Shown: piece by piece, positions 19,014 to 26,331 of the stretch
Numbering within the stretch: position 1 is the stretch's first letter
Layout: every line of letters starts with the position of its first letter
NCBI GenBank assembly: GCA_009776445.1
Contig: WRNV01000013.1
Coordinates: 1 to 40,437, forward strand
Direction of reading: 5' to 3'
DNA length: 40,437 nt
Source of the DNA: Oscillospiraceae bacterium
GTDB lineage: Bacteria; Bacillota; Clostridia; Oscillospirales; Oscillospiraceae
Made by a program: the position numbers and the translations under genes
Notes under the pieces: generated by a model
The model's database searches: none
Told to the model about the DNA's origin: nothing
The model's input: only the letters and a program-made list of their open reading frames with translations

Positions 19014-19891
19014 TCCGCTACGTTCCTCTCCTTTTTTGATCTTCTTTGATTATAAAACGTCACACCGAAAAATAATGTACAAAGTATCGCGAGTACTACC
19101 GCCAGTGGCAGCACAAATGTCCTGATCCCGCCTGTCTGCGGCATACCGGATTGTGTTGAAACAAGTACTACGTTAGGGTCTTCAATGACATTATCAGATG
19201 CTCCATTCGCGTCCAGGCCTGTACTTTCTTTGTCAGCAAGCGGAATTTCATCTTCATCGACAATCAGGGCACCGATATCTTGCAAACTGTTTCCATCTTT
19301 AGTATTCCCATTAGCTACAGACTGTGGGCTTATCGCAACTGCTTTAAACTCCCAATTCGCTTCGCAAACCTTTTCCATATACTTATTGCCTACAGTATTT
19401 GCGATGTTTACAGTAACAGTTATTAACCCTTCTTGCGAAGGCAAAAGCGTCCCTAACCGCGCTCCATCTTCGGAATATAAATCCGAACCTACGCTGCCTC
19501 CAAATTTTCCTCTATAAATTTCTCGTTCTGGAGCTGAATTCCCACTTCCCTTAAATTTAAACGTCACCAAAATATCAATCGAATCATATAATGTCGCAAT
19601 CTCGACATCGGCACTATTTTCAGGTTGAGCGATAAGGTAGAAATCGGCTGAAAATTTGCTATTATTACTCAGGGTTACTTCTGTGGTGGCTTCAAGCCCC
19701 GGGGCAAGGTCTTTCGTTTTATCGCCGAATAAATCCTGGGTGGTCAGATGCCAACTATCCGCACCTCCCTCGCCATTAAACGTAACTTTGGGATCCTCAA
19801 TAGCTTTCCCGGATGTCCCCATAAGAACAACGATCAATAATATGATCGGTATAAGCCGCGCTATTCTTATTTTAACGGATTGTTTTCTCAT
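19010..19891 (-). CDS. Sortase-anchored surface protein with MPQTG signal
   Basis: 293 residues. Signal peptide or anchor 1-30 (RKQSVKIRIARLIP, then a hydrophobic core). A beta-rich ectodomain spans about 33-185. Its LAPGLEATTEVTLSNNSKFSADFYL stretch, shown here only as its position 62-86, matches the layout seen in camelysin/TasA-like proteins, where a PG turn precedes a beta strand with NNS. A linker rich in D, N, S and E spans 186-248. The sorting signal MPQTG is at 250-254, followed by a membrane segment 257-280 and a basic tail NQRRSKKER. The sortase gene overlaps its stop codon, so it is almost certainly that sortase's substrate. The first position of the motif is Met instead of Leu. 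AGAGACAAA with TGGAGAG upstream serves as RBS. It may be the wall-anchored base or minor subunit of a surface fibre. Confidence 0.88.
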   Translation of the reverse strand: MRKQSVKIRIARLIPIILLIVVLMGTSGKAIEDPKVTFNGEGGADSWHLTTQDLFGDKTKDLAPGLEATTEVTLSNNSKFSADFYLIAQPENSADVEIATLYDSIDILVTFKFKGSGNSAPEREIYRGKFGGSVGSDLYSEDGARLGTLLPSQEGLITVTVNIANTVGNKYMEKVCEANWEFKAVAISPQSVANGNTKDGNSLQDIGALIVDEDEIPLADKESTGLDANGASDNVIEDPNVVLVSTQSGMPQTGGIRTFVLPLAVVLAILCTLFFGVTFYNQRRSKKERNVAE

Positions 19892-20046
19892 TTTGTCTCT
19901 CCAGTTTCATACTCAGACACTAGAACTACATTTCTTCTAACTAAAAGATTGCAGCATTCTCCGGGATTAGCGTCTATTTATGCTCTATTAACATCACAAA
20001 AACAACTATTTGTAAGAACAGACATACAGTCACGCTGACTGACGCC

Positions 20047-20733
20047 TTAGTCACCTTCGCTAGTATCTAAGACGTCATTGTAGCTCCACACCTCGTAGTT
20101 ACTCCAAACTTCGTACACTTCCGTTTCCGCTTCCTCGCCGCTCTCTTCGCCGGCTCCAGCGGTAATATTACCACCATCATTCACAATGCGCTCTTCTGAG
20201 CCTTTATCTTCCTCTATCTCTGTTTCTTCTTCTGGGTCGTCATCTTGAGCTTCGCTAATGACCTCGCCATCATCTAACTCGTTGACATCAGTCATTTCTA
20301 TGTTATCCGCAGGGTTGTGCGCACTCATTCCGCGTCCGCTGCGGTTTTCGCTAAAATTAGAATTATCTTCATCAGCCTCGATATCATCATTATGAATCTC
20401 TTCGCTGTCTTTGTCAATCTCATCTTCTAATTCTTTTTCGGTTTCATCGGAAAAAGAATCATCTGTTTCGTCTTCGGCTTCCTCGGTCTCTTCGGCTTCT
20501 TCCATTAGCAGCCCAGCCGATCCAACTTTTCCCGCATCTTGTAATATTTTTTCAAGCTCAGCAAGGTCAGTTGTCATTGGAACACTTTCGCCCGAACATA
20601 TTAGCCACGCTCCAGTCAGAACGCCAAACAAAAGCGACGCTCCCATAAGTACACAAATTAAACCGCCAAGTATATATCGTTCTGGGTATGCTTTACCCTT
20701 ATTTGTCTTCATCATTGTAGAAAGTAATCTCAT
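20047..20733 (-). CDS. Highly acidic single-pass membrane protein
   Basis: No known family recognised. The ATG at 20733 is preferred because GAGGAAG lies 8 nt upstream; a TTG three codons earlier and a double ATG at 20715/20712 are alternatives. The start lies inside the 3' end of the SipW-like gene (35-nt overlap), implying coupled translation. A single membrane segment is seen near residues 25-45 (GGLICVLMGASLLFGVLTGAW covers most of it). The remaining roughly 160 residues are extremely rich in Glu and Asp (for example EEAEETEEAEDETDD) and low in complexity, ending with a repeated YEVWS/YEVWSY motif. It could act as a charged surface spacer or a calcium-binding tail, or assist secretion of the fibre subunits. 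The gene is conserved in frame between two clearly functional genes, which argues that it is real. Confidence 0.75.
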   Translation of the reverse strand: MRLLSTMMKTNKGKAYPERYILGGLICVLMGASLLFGVLTGAWLICSGESVPMTTDLAELEKILQDAGKVGSAGLLMEEAEETEEAEDETDDSFSDETEKELEDEIDKDSEEIHNDDIEADEDNSNFSENRSGRGMSAHNPADNIEMTDVNELDDGEVISEAQDDDPEEETEIEEDKGSEERIVNDGGNITAGAGEESGEEAETEVYEVWSNYEVWSYNDVLDTSEGD

Positions 20734-21418
20734 TGGAATCAACTTCCTCTATAATTTCATCTAAGGCCTCATCTTGCCTTGCGCTGTCTTCTCCCTCTCC
20801 CATACGTCCCTTGTAAGTCTCCTCCGAGTCGGCGCCTACCTTGGTATCGTCCATCTCTATCAGGTTTGAGTCGCCGTCTTCTGAATCCCCTGCCGCTACT
20901 AAAACTTTGCTCTTTTTCGAACTTTTTATAATACCAACTACGCACAGTAATAGCCCTATAGCAATGACGCCAATACCTATATATTTTACGTTGCCAATCA
21001 TACTAACAAGAAAACCATTTCCTGGTATGACGAACGTCACCCGTCCTATCACCATATCGTATCCGAACGGGCGGTCGTTTGCATTGTTTGCATCGCCTCT
21101 CGTCATATATAGATAGCTGCCCTCATTTTCCGTTATCGCCGTCACGCGGTGCGTCAATACAATTGTCTTGTTTCCTATGAAAAAGGTAATCACGTCATCC
21201 ACTTTTATTTGATCAGGCTCGACAGCTCTTACATACACAATGCTTCCTACCGGTATATTAGGCTCCATGCTCCCGGAAGCGATAATAAAGAAGCCTGTAC
21301 CCCATGGCGAAAGTAGACTTTCATCTCTAAGAAGGGCGCCAAGAGCAATCATGACGCTAAGTAATAGTATGAGCACTAGCACAATCACTCCGGCTATTTT
21401 TAAGATTTTCTTTATCAT
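20699..21418 (-). CDS. sipW: SipW-like (ER-type) signal peptidase I
   Basis: The ATG at 21418 (MIKKILK) is preferred, with AGGATGG about 7 nt upstream; a GTG 18 codons earlier is also in frame. The N-terminal membrane helix is 8-30. The catalytic serine is S50 in SGSMEP. The second catalytic residue is H90 in LTHRV, replacing the lysine of ordinary bacterial signal peptidases, which is the hallmark of the SipW/archaeal/ER type. Conserved aspartates D109 and D115 lie in TRGDANNANDRP. A second membrane helix spans 145-165, and a 70-residue acidic tail follows that is unusual for the family. SipW-type enzymes process TasA- and camelysin-like fibre proteins, and such a protein is encoded just upstream. 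Here the acidic tail resembles in composition the next protein in the operon. Confidence 0.9.
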   Translation of the reverse strand: MIKKILKIAGVIVLVLILLLSVMIALGALLRDESLLSPWGTGFFIIASGSMEPNIPVGSIVYVRAVEPDQIKVDDVITFFIGNKTIVLTHRVTAITENEGSYLYMTRGDANNANDRPFGYDMVIGRVTFVIPGNGFLVSMIGNVKYIGIGVIAIGLLLCVVGIIKSSKKSKVLVAAGDSEDGDSNLIEMDDTKVGADSEETYKGRMGEGEDSARQDEALDEIIEEVDSNEITFYNDEDK

Positions 21419-21490
21419 ATGACAGCCCATCCTGTAGATTGCTTGAGCGTTTAGTGCCCGGCTTTTATCCACTTGCTCCGCTGGGTTTAG

Positions 21491-21545
21491 GGGCGCCCCA
21501 TCTGTCGACCGGGGCGCCCTCCCAGCCTGCGGGTTATAAGCCCGC
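21491..21545 (-). promoter_or_regulatory. Two strong stem-loops between the TasA-like and SipW-like genes
   Basis: GGGCGCCCC (21491-21499) pairs with GGGGCGCCC (21511-21519). GCGGG (21529-21533) pairs with CCCGC (21541-21545). On the minus strand neither is followed by a T tract. Placed directly behind the fibre subunit gene, they could stabilise its mRNA or limit readthrough into sipW and the genes behind it. Confidence 0.6.
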
Positions 21546-21575
21546 CGTTTTCTTTCTGTTTAGACCAGCCTACTA

Positions 21576-22586
21576 CTAGTTAAGGCCGTTCGCACCCATG
21601 ATCGCATACTTGAGCCATGTTTCTGGAAGCGTGTTCAAATATGCCTCAACGAGCTCTTCCTGTTGGTCGTATGAGCCAAATGGCTGAAGGCCGCCTGGCA
21701 CAACTTCGTCCGGATACACGCCGTCGCCGCCGAATGGATCAGTAGCGCCCGCGTCATACGTAATAAATGTAAAGCCATCTAGAGCCGTAAAGAATGGCTC
21801 ATAAACGCCACCGCCGACATCATAAACTGGGGTTGGGACGTCGAAACCAGCGCCTGGGAATGCTTCATAGTCTTGAATTACCACACCAGGAAGTATCGCT
21901 TCAACAGCCGCTAAAGGATCCGCCTGCACGGCGTTCCACTTCAGTTGCACATCCACGAAAGAACCTTGATAATCGGCCTTAGGATTGGCGACAGTGCTAT
22001 CACCATAAAGGCTCGGGTCAAGTATCAGGTTGTAAGCAAAATGCAAGTCGTCATTGCCAAACATCTGCACATAGTACTTGCCGTCGGCGCCTACGAGCCA
22101 GTTGTAGGAGTCAAAGTCGCCGCTGAGTGGATAGTAGATGCCCCAAGTTCCGAGCTCGTGAGTCTTTTTTAGTACAGTAGCCGCGCCAAAGGGATCGTTT
22201 ATAAAGGTGGTCTCGTCTTCGATAATCTCGACTCTGGCTTTAGTCGCATCTTCAACTGGTCCCCAAGTTACAACGCCCTGGGCATCCGCGTCGTATATAG
22301 TCGTCTTGATGTCGAGCTGGCAGAGTGCGTTGAGCGAGCCAACATTCTTAATCCACGCGACTCCCTCATAGTATACTTCGGTTCCGGGATAGTTGAAAAC
22401 CAGACCCGCGTCTTCAATTTCCAAGTCTCCGTCTACAATTAGCGTGCCGAGTTCAATCGTATTGACTGTGCCCCCTCCGGAGCTGGTAAACCATGCGAGC
22501 GATAGGCCCATCAACAGGATCGCCACCCCGAGCGTCATTGCTACGAGGCCGGTGATCGTTCTTTTGTTCTTCATCAGTTTTTTCAT
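21576..22586 (-). CDS. TasA/camelysin-like secreted protein with SipW-type signal peptide
   Basis: 336 residues. The start has AAAGGAGAAGG upstream. The leader MKKLMKNKRT, hydrophobic GLVAMTLGVAILLMGLSLA and then WFTSS matches the SipW-dependent signal peptide type, with cleavage expected near 31-38. The mature part begins with a beta strand rich in small residues (GTLIVDGDLEI), as in TasA and camelysin. It also contains NVGSLNALCQLDIKTTIYDA, LKWNAVQADP and a long acidic, proline-containing C-terminal half (225-336) that I cannot assign. There is no sortase motif. It is the first gene of the set with SipW, the acidic protein, the MPQTG protein and the sortase, and is likely the major fibre or surface-layer subunit. 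Product identity as a fibre former is inferred. Confidence 0.8.
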   Translation of the reverse strand: MKKLMKNKRTITGLVAMTLGVAILLMGLSLAWFTSSGGGTVNTIELGTLIVDGDLEIEDAGLVFNYPGTEVYYEGVAWIKNVGSLNALCQLDIKTTIYDADAQGVVTWGPVEDATKARVEIIEDETTFINDPFGAATVLKKTHELGTWGIYYPLSGDFDSYNWLVGADGKYYVQMFGNDDLHFAYNLILDPSLYGDSTVANPKADYQGSFVDVQLKWNAVQADPLAAVEAILPGVVIQDYEAFPGAGFDVPTPVYDVGGGVYEPFFTALDGFTFITYDAGATDPFGGDGVYPDEVVPGGLQPFGSYDQQEELVEAYLNTLPETWLKYAIMGANGLN

Positions 22587-22706
22587 TTTTTCCTTCTCCT
22601 TTATGTTTTTTTGTTTTTATTGTCTAAAATTGAACAGCAACACGGGGGAATCTTTTATCCGCCTCCCCGCGGGGCGTCCAACATTATGACCAACATGACC
22701 ATATTG

Positions 22707-22731
22707 GATCATTATGATCACCGCTATTATA
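22707..22731 (-). promoter_or_regulatory. Promoter -10 and adjacent palindrome upstream of the TasA-like gene
   Basis: On the minus strand TATAAT (22731-22726) is followed by the perfect palindrome GATCATAATGATC (22719-22707), which would cover the transcription start. The -35 is poor (GGGTAT at 17-nt spacing). A poor -35 with a start-site palindrome fits a regulated promoter with a repressor site or an alternative sigma factor. The leader to the ATG is about 130 nt and carries a CCCCGCGGGG palindrome. Confidence 0.4.
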
Positions 22732-22826
22732 CATCCTGTACCTTTTTTATACCCCCACCTACAAATCGATACCCTATCACCTTCTCTTCCATCATGCGGC
22801 CGCGGTTACTTGTTAAAAAGCCCTAC

Positions 22827-22844
22827 CGGAGCCGCGCGGCTCCG
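22827..22844 (-). terminator. Terminator-like hairpin after the 176-aa gene
   Basis: CGGAGCCGCGCGGCTCCG is a self-complementary 18-mer 10 nt after the stop. On the minus strand it is followed by GGTAGGGC and a run of five T, so it probably terminates the regulator/176-aa unit before the fibre operon promoter. Confidence 0.6.
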
Positions 22845-22853
22845 TTTGCTGCG

Positions 22854-23384
22854 CTACGCCCTCCGGCCTTTCCACCCGACCAAGTTCTCGTCATCCACTT
22901 CTTCCATCAGGGCTTCGTCCATAAGCCTAAGCATCTCAAGGACGCTGCGGAAATTTTGCTTCAGGTTCTTTTCGGCCCATATTATCTGGCCTTGCCAAGT
23001 GGCATTTTGCCTGAACCTCACCGCAATCTCAAAAGTGCATTTCGCGACTTCCAGTCCTTCAGTAGCCTTTATATCGATGATATCTTTCATAGCATAATTC
23101 TTCACCGTTTTGTTTTTTCTCACAGCCTGCCGACTGTCGCTAAAAGCCCTTGGCTTCAGGAACATCATCGGAAAGCCCTTTGAGTCGAATATTTCTTCCA
23201 TCTTTTCGATCATATATATTACGTCGAAAAAAACACACGGCGCCTCAAGATATTGGCTGTGCAGTTCTCCCCTGATCGTTCCGTCGTTAAAAGAGGAAAT
23301 CTCCGCCCGCATCATGACCGTCACAGTCGTAACGATTGATTTACTACCGGTTTCCAATGGTTTTGCCGCCTTTCGCCGGTTCAT
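22854..23384 (-). CDS. Conserved-looking hypothetical protein next to the BTAD regulator
   Basis: I cannot name the family. The 176-residue soluble protein has no signal peptide. It starts with a beta-rich half (TIRGELHSQYLEAPCVFFDVIYMIEKMEEIF, positions about 36-66) and ends with helices (WQGQIIWAEKNLKQNF, then RSVLEMLRLMDEAL, 131-160). The aromatic and charged pattern looks like a genuine protein. The ATG at 23384 has no RBS. A TTG at 23357 has AAAGGCGG about 9 nt upstream and may be the real start. A TATAAT lies only 9 nt before the ATG, which fits the later start. It follows the BTAD regulator on the same strand after 144 nt and may belong to the same regulatory unit. Confidence 0.65.
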   Translation of the reverse strand: MNRRKAAKPLETGSKSIVTTVTVMMRAEISSFNDGTIRGELHSQYLEAPCVFFDVIYMIEKMEEIFDSKGFPMMFLKPRAFSDSRQAVRKNKTVKNYAMKDIIDIKATEGLEVAKCTFEIAVRFRQNATWQGQIIWAEKNLKQNFRSVLEMLRLMDEALMEEVDDENLVGWKGRRA

Positions 23385-23528
23385 CTTGTATCTGATTATA
23401 AGTCCAAATTGTTACGGATGTGTTACATCTTCTAAATTTTTTTGATCGAAATGATCTGATTACAAACCAAAATAAAGTGGCAAACAATTCTTGGATTTCC
23501 GCTTTCCATGATTTCTTAACGCCAGTCG

Positions 23529-24740
23529 TCAGAATATGGGTTTGAGCGGTTTTATCGATACTCCGATGATTTTCGGCAGGTATTTTGTTTCCAGCGAATA
23601 CATGATCCTATCGATCAAGGATTTACAGTCTTCATACGTCAAATTGTTGAGCATTAGCATATATTGGTTGGGCGTGGCGCGCGTAAACATGTCGCCCTTG
23701 CGCAAGCTGCGCGGGATCGCGATGGCGAGCTGCTTCATGACGCCCCCGTTTTTCGCGCGCGGTTCGTGTTTTGCATCAAACCTCGCTATGAATGTAGTGC
23801 GCCCTGATCGCGACATCGAACGCGCTTCTATCTGGCAAATGGTCTTAAAAGCGGTGATATCGCAATAGTAGGCGCCGGCATAGTCCGCGTCTTTGAGGAA
23901 GTCGTCGATCACTGCTTCCAGCGAGGCGCCTTCCCTTATGACCGGCTTTTGTATTTGATTGTAAAGAGCGCAAAGGTTCTCCGAAAACTGTACGCACAGT
24001 ACGTCATAGAACATGGTTTCCATTCTCTTGTATTCGTCCACAGCCTCTGTGTTTTTACCCTGCGCTAGAAGCGACCGCAGCCTATACTCCAGCAATTGTT
24101 CGTCAAACGGGTCCGTGCGCAACGCTTTAGCGCAAAGTTCCTCCGCTTCGACGCTGCGCCCAGTGCGCGTCAACAATTCCAACGCGTCGTGGGCGCAGTT
24201 TATGTACATGGATCGATACCAGCGGGCAAGCGGTATTACCCACATGTCGCCGGCTGAGTTCGGCAAAAAGTCGCCTTTGTAGAGGTCGGCTGCCTGCAGA
24301 AGCAGCTCCAAGCGCTCATCGTCGCCTACGCCAGTTCCCGCTTTTTTGCATAGATACTCAAACTGCTCGGCGTCGACGACGCATTTTCTGGCGTTATTCC
24401 ACGCATACCCGCCGCTTTTTGCGAGAATCAGTTCCTCGGCGCGGGGCAACCCGGCTTTGACAAGCGCGGCACGAGCGCGGCTTACCATAGTGCGTAACGC
24501 GCTTCCAGGATTCGCGACGAGTTCGCCATCGCAAAAAACATTGATCAGTTCATCTTGGGAAACCGATTTGTACCGGTTCGCTATCAAATACTGGATCAGT
24601 TTCCAAACCTTTGAGGCTTTTCCAACCTGTTCGGTAATGCAACTCTCGCCAGAAAGGATAGCAAACCCTCCCAGCATTTCGACCTTCAAGTTGACATCAT
24701 TAGTATTAATGCTGATTACTCCCTTTCGCAAACATCGCAA
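23529..24740 (-). CDS. SARP/BTAD-type transcriptional regulator with degenerate GGDEF-like C-terminus
   Basis: 403 residues as counted from a TTG. Domains: OmpR-type winged helix about 18-112 (KVEMLGGFAILSGES, then KVWKLIQYLIANRYKSVSQDEL), bacterial transcriptional activation (BTAD/TPR) domain about 118-270 (WYRSMYINCAHDALELLTRTGR, then AEELCAKALRTDPFDEQLL), and a 285-400 region. The latter resembles a GGDEF domain (RKGDMFTRATPNQYMLMLNNL) without the GGDEF residues, so it is probably a sensory or dimerisation module and not a cyclase. SARP-like proteins bind direct repeats near promoters and activate transcription. Start codon is unclear: the best SD (GGGAGT) sits 7 nt before an ATT codon at 24710, and no ATG is available near it. 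It may control the adjacent fibre operon or the sugar genes; this is a guess from position. Confidence 0.85.
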   Translation of the reverse strand: MRCLRKGVISINTNDVNLKVEMLGGFAILSGESCITEQVGKASKVWKLIQYLIANRYKSVSQDELINVFCDGELVANPGSALRTMVSRARAALVKAGLPRAEELILAKSGGYAWNNARKCVVDAEQFEYLCKKAGTGVGDDERLELLLQAADLYKGDFLPNSAGDMWVIPLARWYRSMYINCAHDALELLTRTGRSVEAEELCAKALRTDPFDEQLLEYRLRSLLAQGKNTEAVDEYKRMETMFYDVLCVQFSENLCALYNQIQKPVIREGASLEAVIDDFLKDADYAGAYYCDITAFKTICQIEARSMSRSGRTTFIARFDAKHEPRAKNGGVMKQLAIAIPRSLRKGDMFTRATPNQYMLMLNNLTYEDCKSLIDRIMYSLETKYLPKIIGVSIKPLKPIF

Positions 24741-24928
24741 CGCAAACTTTTGGGGTAGAACCTTGGGATAGGCGTTAGGGGCGCAACCGCTGTTGCCTGT
24801 TTTTTATTTTTTGTATCTCTTTGTTTTCTTGTTCTCCGTCAGCACACCCTGTCTCCTGTTCCCTGTTGCGTATTTCATGTTAGCCGCTAGCTATTAATCT
24901 CTAATCGTTAATCGTTAATTGTTAATTG
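24741..24928. other. Gap between BTAD regulator and ABC ATPase gene
   Basis: The 188 bases hold a T-rich stretch on the + strand (24797-24825) and most of a 7-nt tandem repeat listed separately. I see no gene and no convincing promoter hexamers for the regulator. Confidence 0.5.
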
Positions 24929-24946
24929 TTAATTGTCAATCGTCAA
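24894..24946. repeat. Heptanucleotide tandem repeat overlapping the end of the ATPase gene
   Basis: About 7.5 copies of a TTAATTG/TTAATCG unit. The three central copies are identical. The array extends into the last codons and stop of the MsmX-like gene (stop at 24929-24931), so repeat-number changes could alter its final residues. Confidence 0.8.
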
Positions 24947-26044
24947 CCCGCTTTCTTTGTCAAACAGGTGGATTTTCCCGCAGTCGATCTCCAGTTTTAT
25001 GTCGTCGCCTGGCCCCAGCGACTTATACTTAGCGGATATCTTCGCTATCAAAATGCGCCCGCCTAGCGCGGCATACAGCAGGATCTCGGACCCCAGCATC
25101 TCGGCGATATCCACTTTGGCGTCGAGCGCGACGGCGCCAGGTTTGTCCTGGTACTCGTCTTCCAGATGGATATCCTCCGGGCGTATACCAAGGATCATAT
25201 CTTTATTCTCATATGGGGTTATTTTTTCATCCCGAAACCTTTCCGGCAGTATCGGGACGTCCGTTTGATCGACGCGCGCGACGTACCCTCCGCCGCTTTT
25301 CCTCACCACGCAGTCCATAAAGTTCATTGGCGGGGAACCTATGAATCCCGCTACAAAAATGTTGCGCGGGTAGTCGTAGAGCTGCTGCGGTTCGTCCACT
25401 TGCTGGATTAGGCCGTCATGCATCACGACGATCCTGTCTCCCATTGTCATGGCTTCCGCTTGATCGTGGGTTACGTAGACAAACGTCGTCCCTAGCCTTT
25501 TTTGGAGCTTAATCAGTTCAGCCCTCATCGTGGCTCGGAGCTTGGCATCGAGGTTCGACAGCGGCTCGTCAAGCAGGAAGACCGCCGGGTTGCGGACCAT
25601 GGCGCGGCCTAGCGCGACGCGCTGGCGCTCTCCTCCGGACAGTTGTTTGGGCTTTCTGCTCAGCAGTTCTTTTATATCCAGCATTTGAGCAGCTTCCGTA
25701 ACTTGTTTCGCGATTTTTTCCTTTGGCGTCTTTCGAAGTTTTAGGGCGAACGCCATGTTTTTATACACGGTCATATGTGGGTAGAGAGCGTAGTTTTGAA
25801 AAACCATCGCTATATCGCGGTTTTTCGGCGCGACGCTGTTTACCAGCCTGCCCCCTATGTACAGTTCGCCTTCGGTGATTTCCTCAAGCCCTGCGATCAT
25901 ACGCAGGGTCGTGGTTTTCCCGCAGCCGGATGGGCCAACGAGAATGATGAATTCTTTATCTTCGATCTCAAGATTAAAGTCGTCAACTGCTTTAATATTG
26001 CCGGGATAAATCTTGTTGATCCCTTTGAGCGTGATTCCTGCCAT
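24929..26044 (-). CDS. msmX: Sugar ABC importer ATPase, MsmX/UgpC/MalK type (orphan)
   Basis: The ATG at 26044 (MAGITLKGI) has TGGAGGA 6 nt upstream, so the longer open frame is not the start; this gives 371 residues. Walker [10 protein letters not shown] 37-45, Q-loop Q83 in [11 protein letters not shown], signature LSGGERQR 135-142, Walker B VFLLDEP 155-161, switch H193 in [12 protein letters not shown]-terminal regulatory (TOBE/MalK-like) region has [10 protein letters not shown]. No permease or binding-protein genes are in the window. Clostridial and Bacillus MsmX-type ATPases serve several oligosaccharide importers, so it would energise uptake of mannose-containing oligosaccharides released outside. 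A near-perfect sigmaA promoter with an embedded palindrome lies 110 nt upstream. Confidence 0.95.
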   Translation of the reverse strand: MAGITLKGINKIYPGNIKAVDDFNLEIEDKEFIILVGPSGCGKTTTLRMIAGLEEITEGELYIGGRLVNSVAPKNRDIAMVFQNYALYPHMTVYKNMAFALKLRKTPKEKIAKQVTEAAQMLDIKELLSRKPKQLSGGERQRVALGRAMVRNPAVFLLDEPLSNLDAKLRATMRAELIKLQKRLGTTFVYVTHDQAEAMTMGDRIVVMHDGLIQQVDEPQQLYDYPRNIFVAGFIGSPPMNFMDCVVRKSGGGYVARVDQTDVPILPERFRDEKITPYENKDMILGIRPEDIHLEDEYQDKPGAVALDAKVDIAEMLGSEILLYAALGGRILIAKISAKYKSLGPGDDIKLEIDCGKIHLFDKESGLTIDN

Positions 26045-26151
26045 GGTTAGTCCTCCAGGGGTTGCGGCGCGCTCAGACGGCGTCACATTATGAATAATTA
26101 TGCAGCGCCGATCTGCCAAGGCCGCAGTCATTTTGGGCTGTAGCCGCTAAC

Positions 26152-26180
26152 ATTATAAACGTGCTCGGCACGGTTGTCAA
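26152..26180 (-). promoter_or_regulatory. Consensus sigmaA promoter with palindromic operator for the msmX-like gene
   Basis: On the minus strand TTGACA (26180-26175) and TATAAT (26157-26152) are exact consensus with a 17-nt spacer. The spacer contains CGTGC-TCG-GCACG (26160-26172 on the + strand), a perfect 5-bp inverted repeat placed where a repressor would block RNA polymerase. Confidence 0.8.
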
Positions 26181-26263
26181 TGCGATATGAATTTTGAAAT
26201 GAGGAATTTATAATTTTGTAATAGATTTTTTTTTAGGCGACGCTATATATCCGGAAACAGGAA

Positions 26264-26293
26264 AGCCTACTGGGCAATAATCCCCAGTAGGCT
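26264..26293 (-). terminator. Terminator downstream of the DxNxDG secreted protein
   Basis: AGCCTACTGGG (26264-26274) pairs with CCCAGTAGGCT (26283-26293) over an 8-nt loop: an 11-bp perfect stem about 40 nt after the stop. On the minus strand a moderately T-rich TTTCCTGTTT follows. Confidence 0.7.
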
Positions 26294-26331
26294 CTCTCAA
26301 TCAATGATTTTTATCCGTTATAGAAAGGCGC

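Noticed and set aside
23529-23880. Active diguanylate cyclase domain in the BTAD regulator
   Set aside because: The C-terminal region has the fold-like pattern but no GGDEF or similar signature, so enzymatic activity is not claimed.
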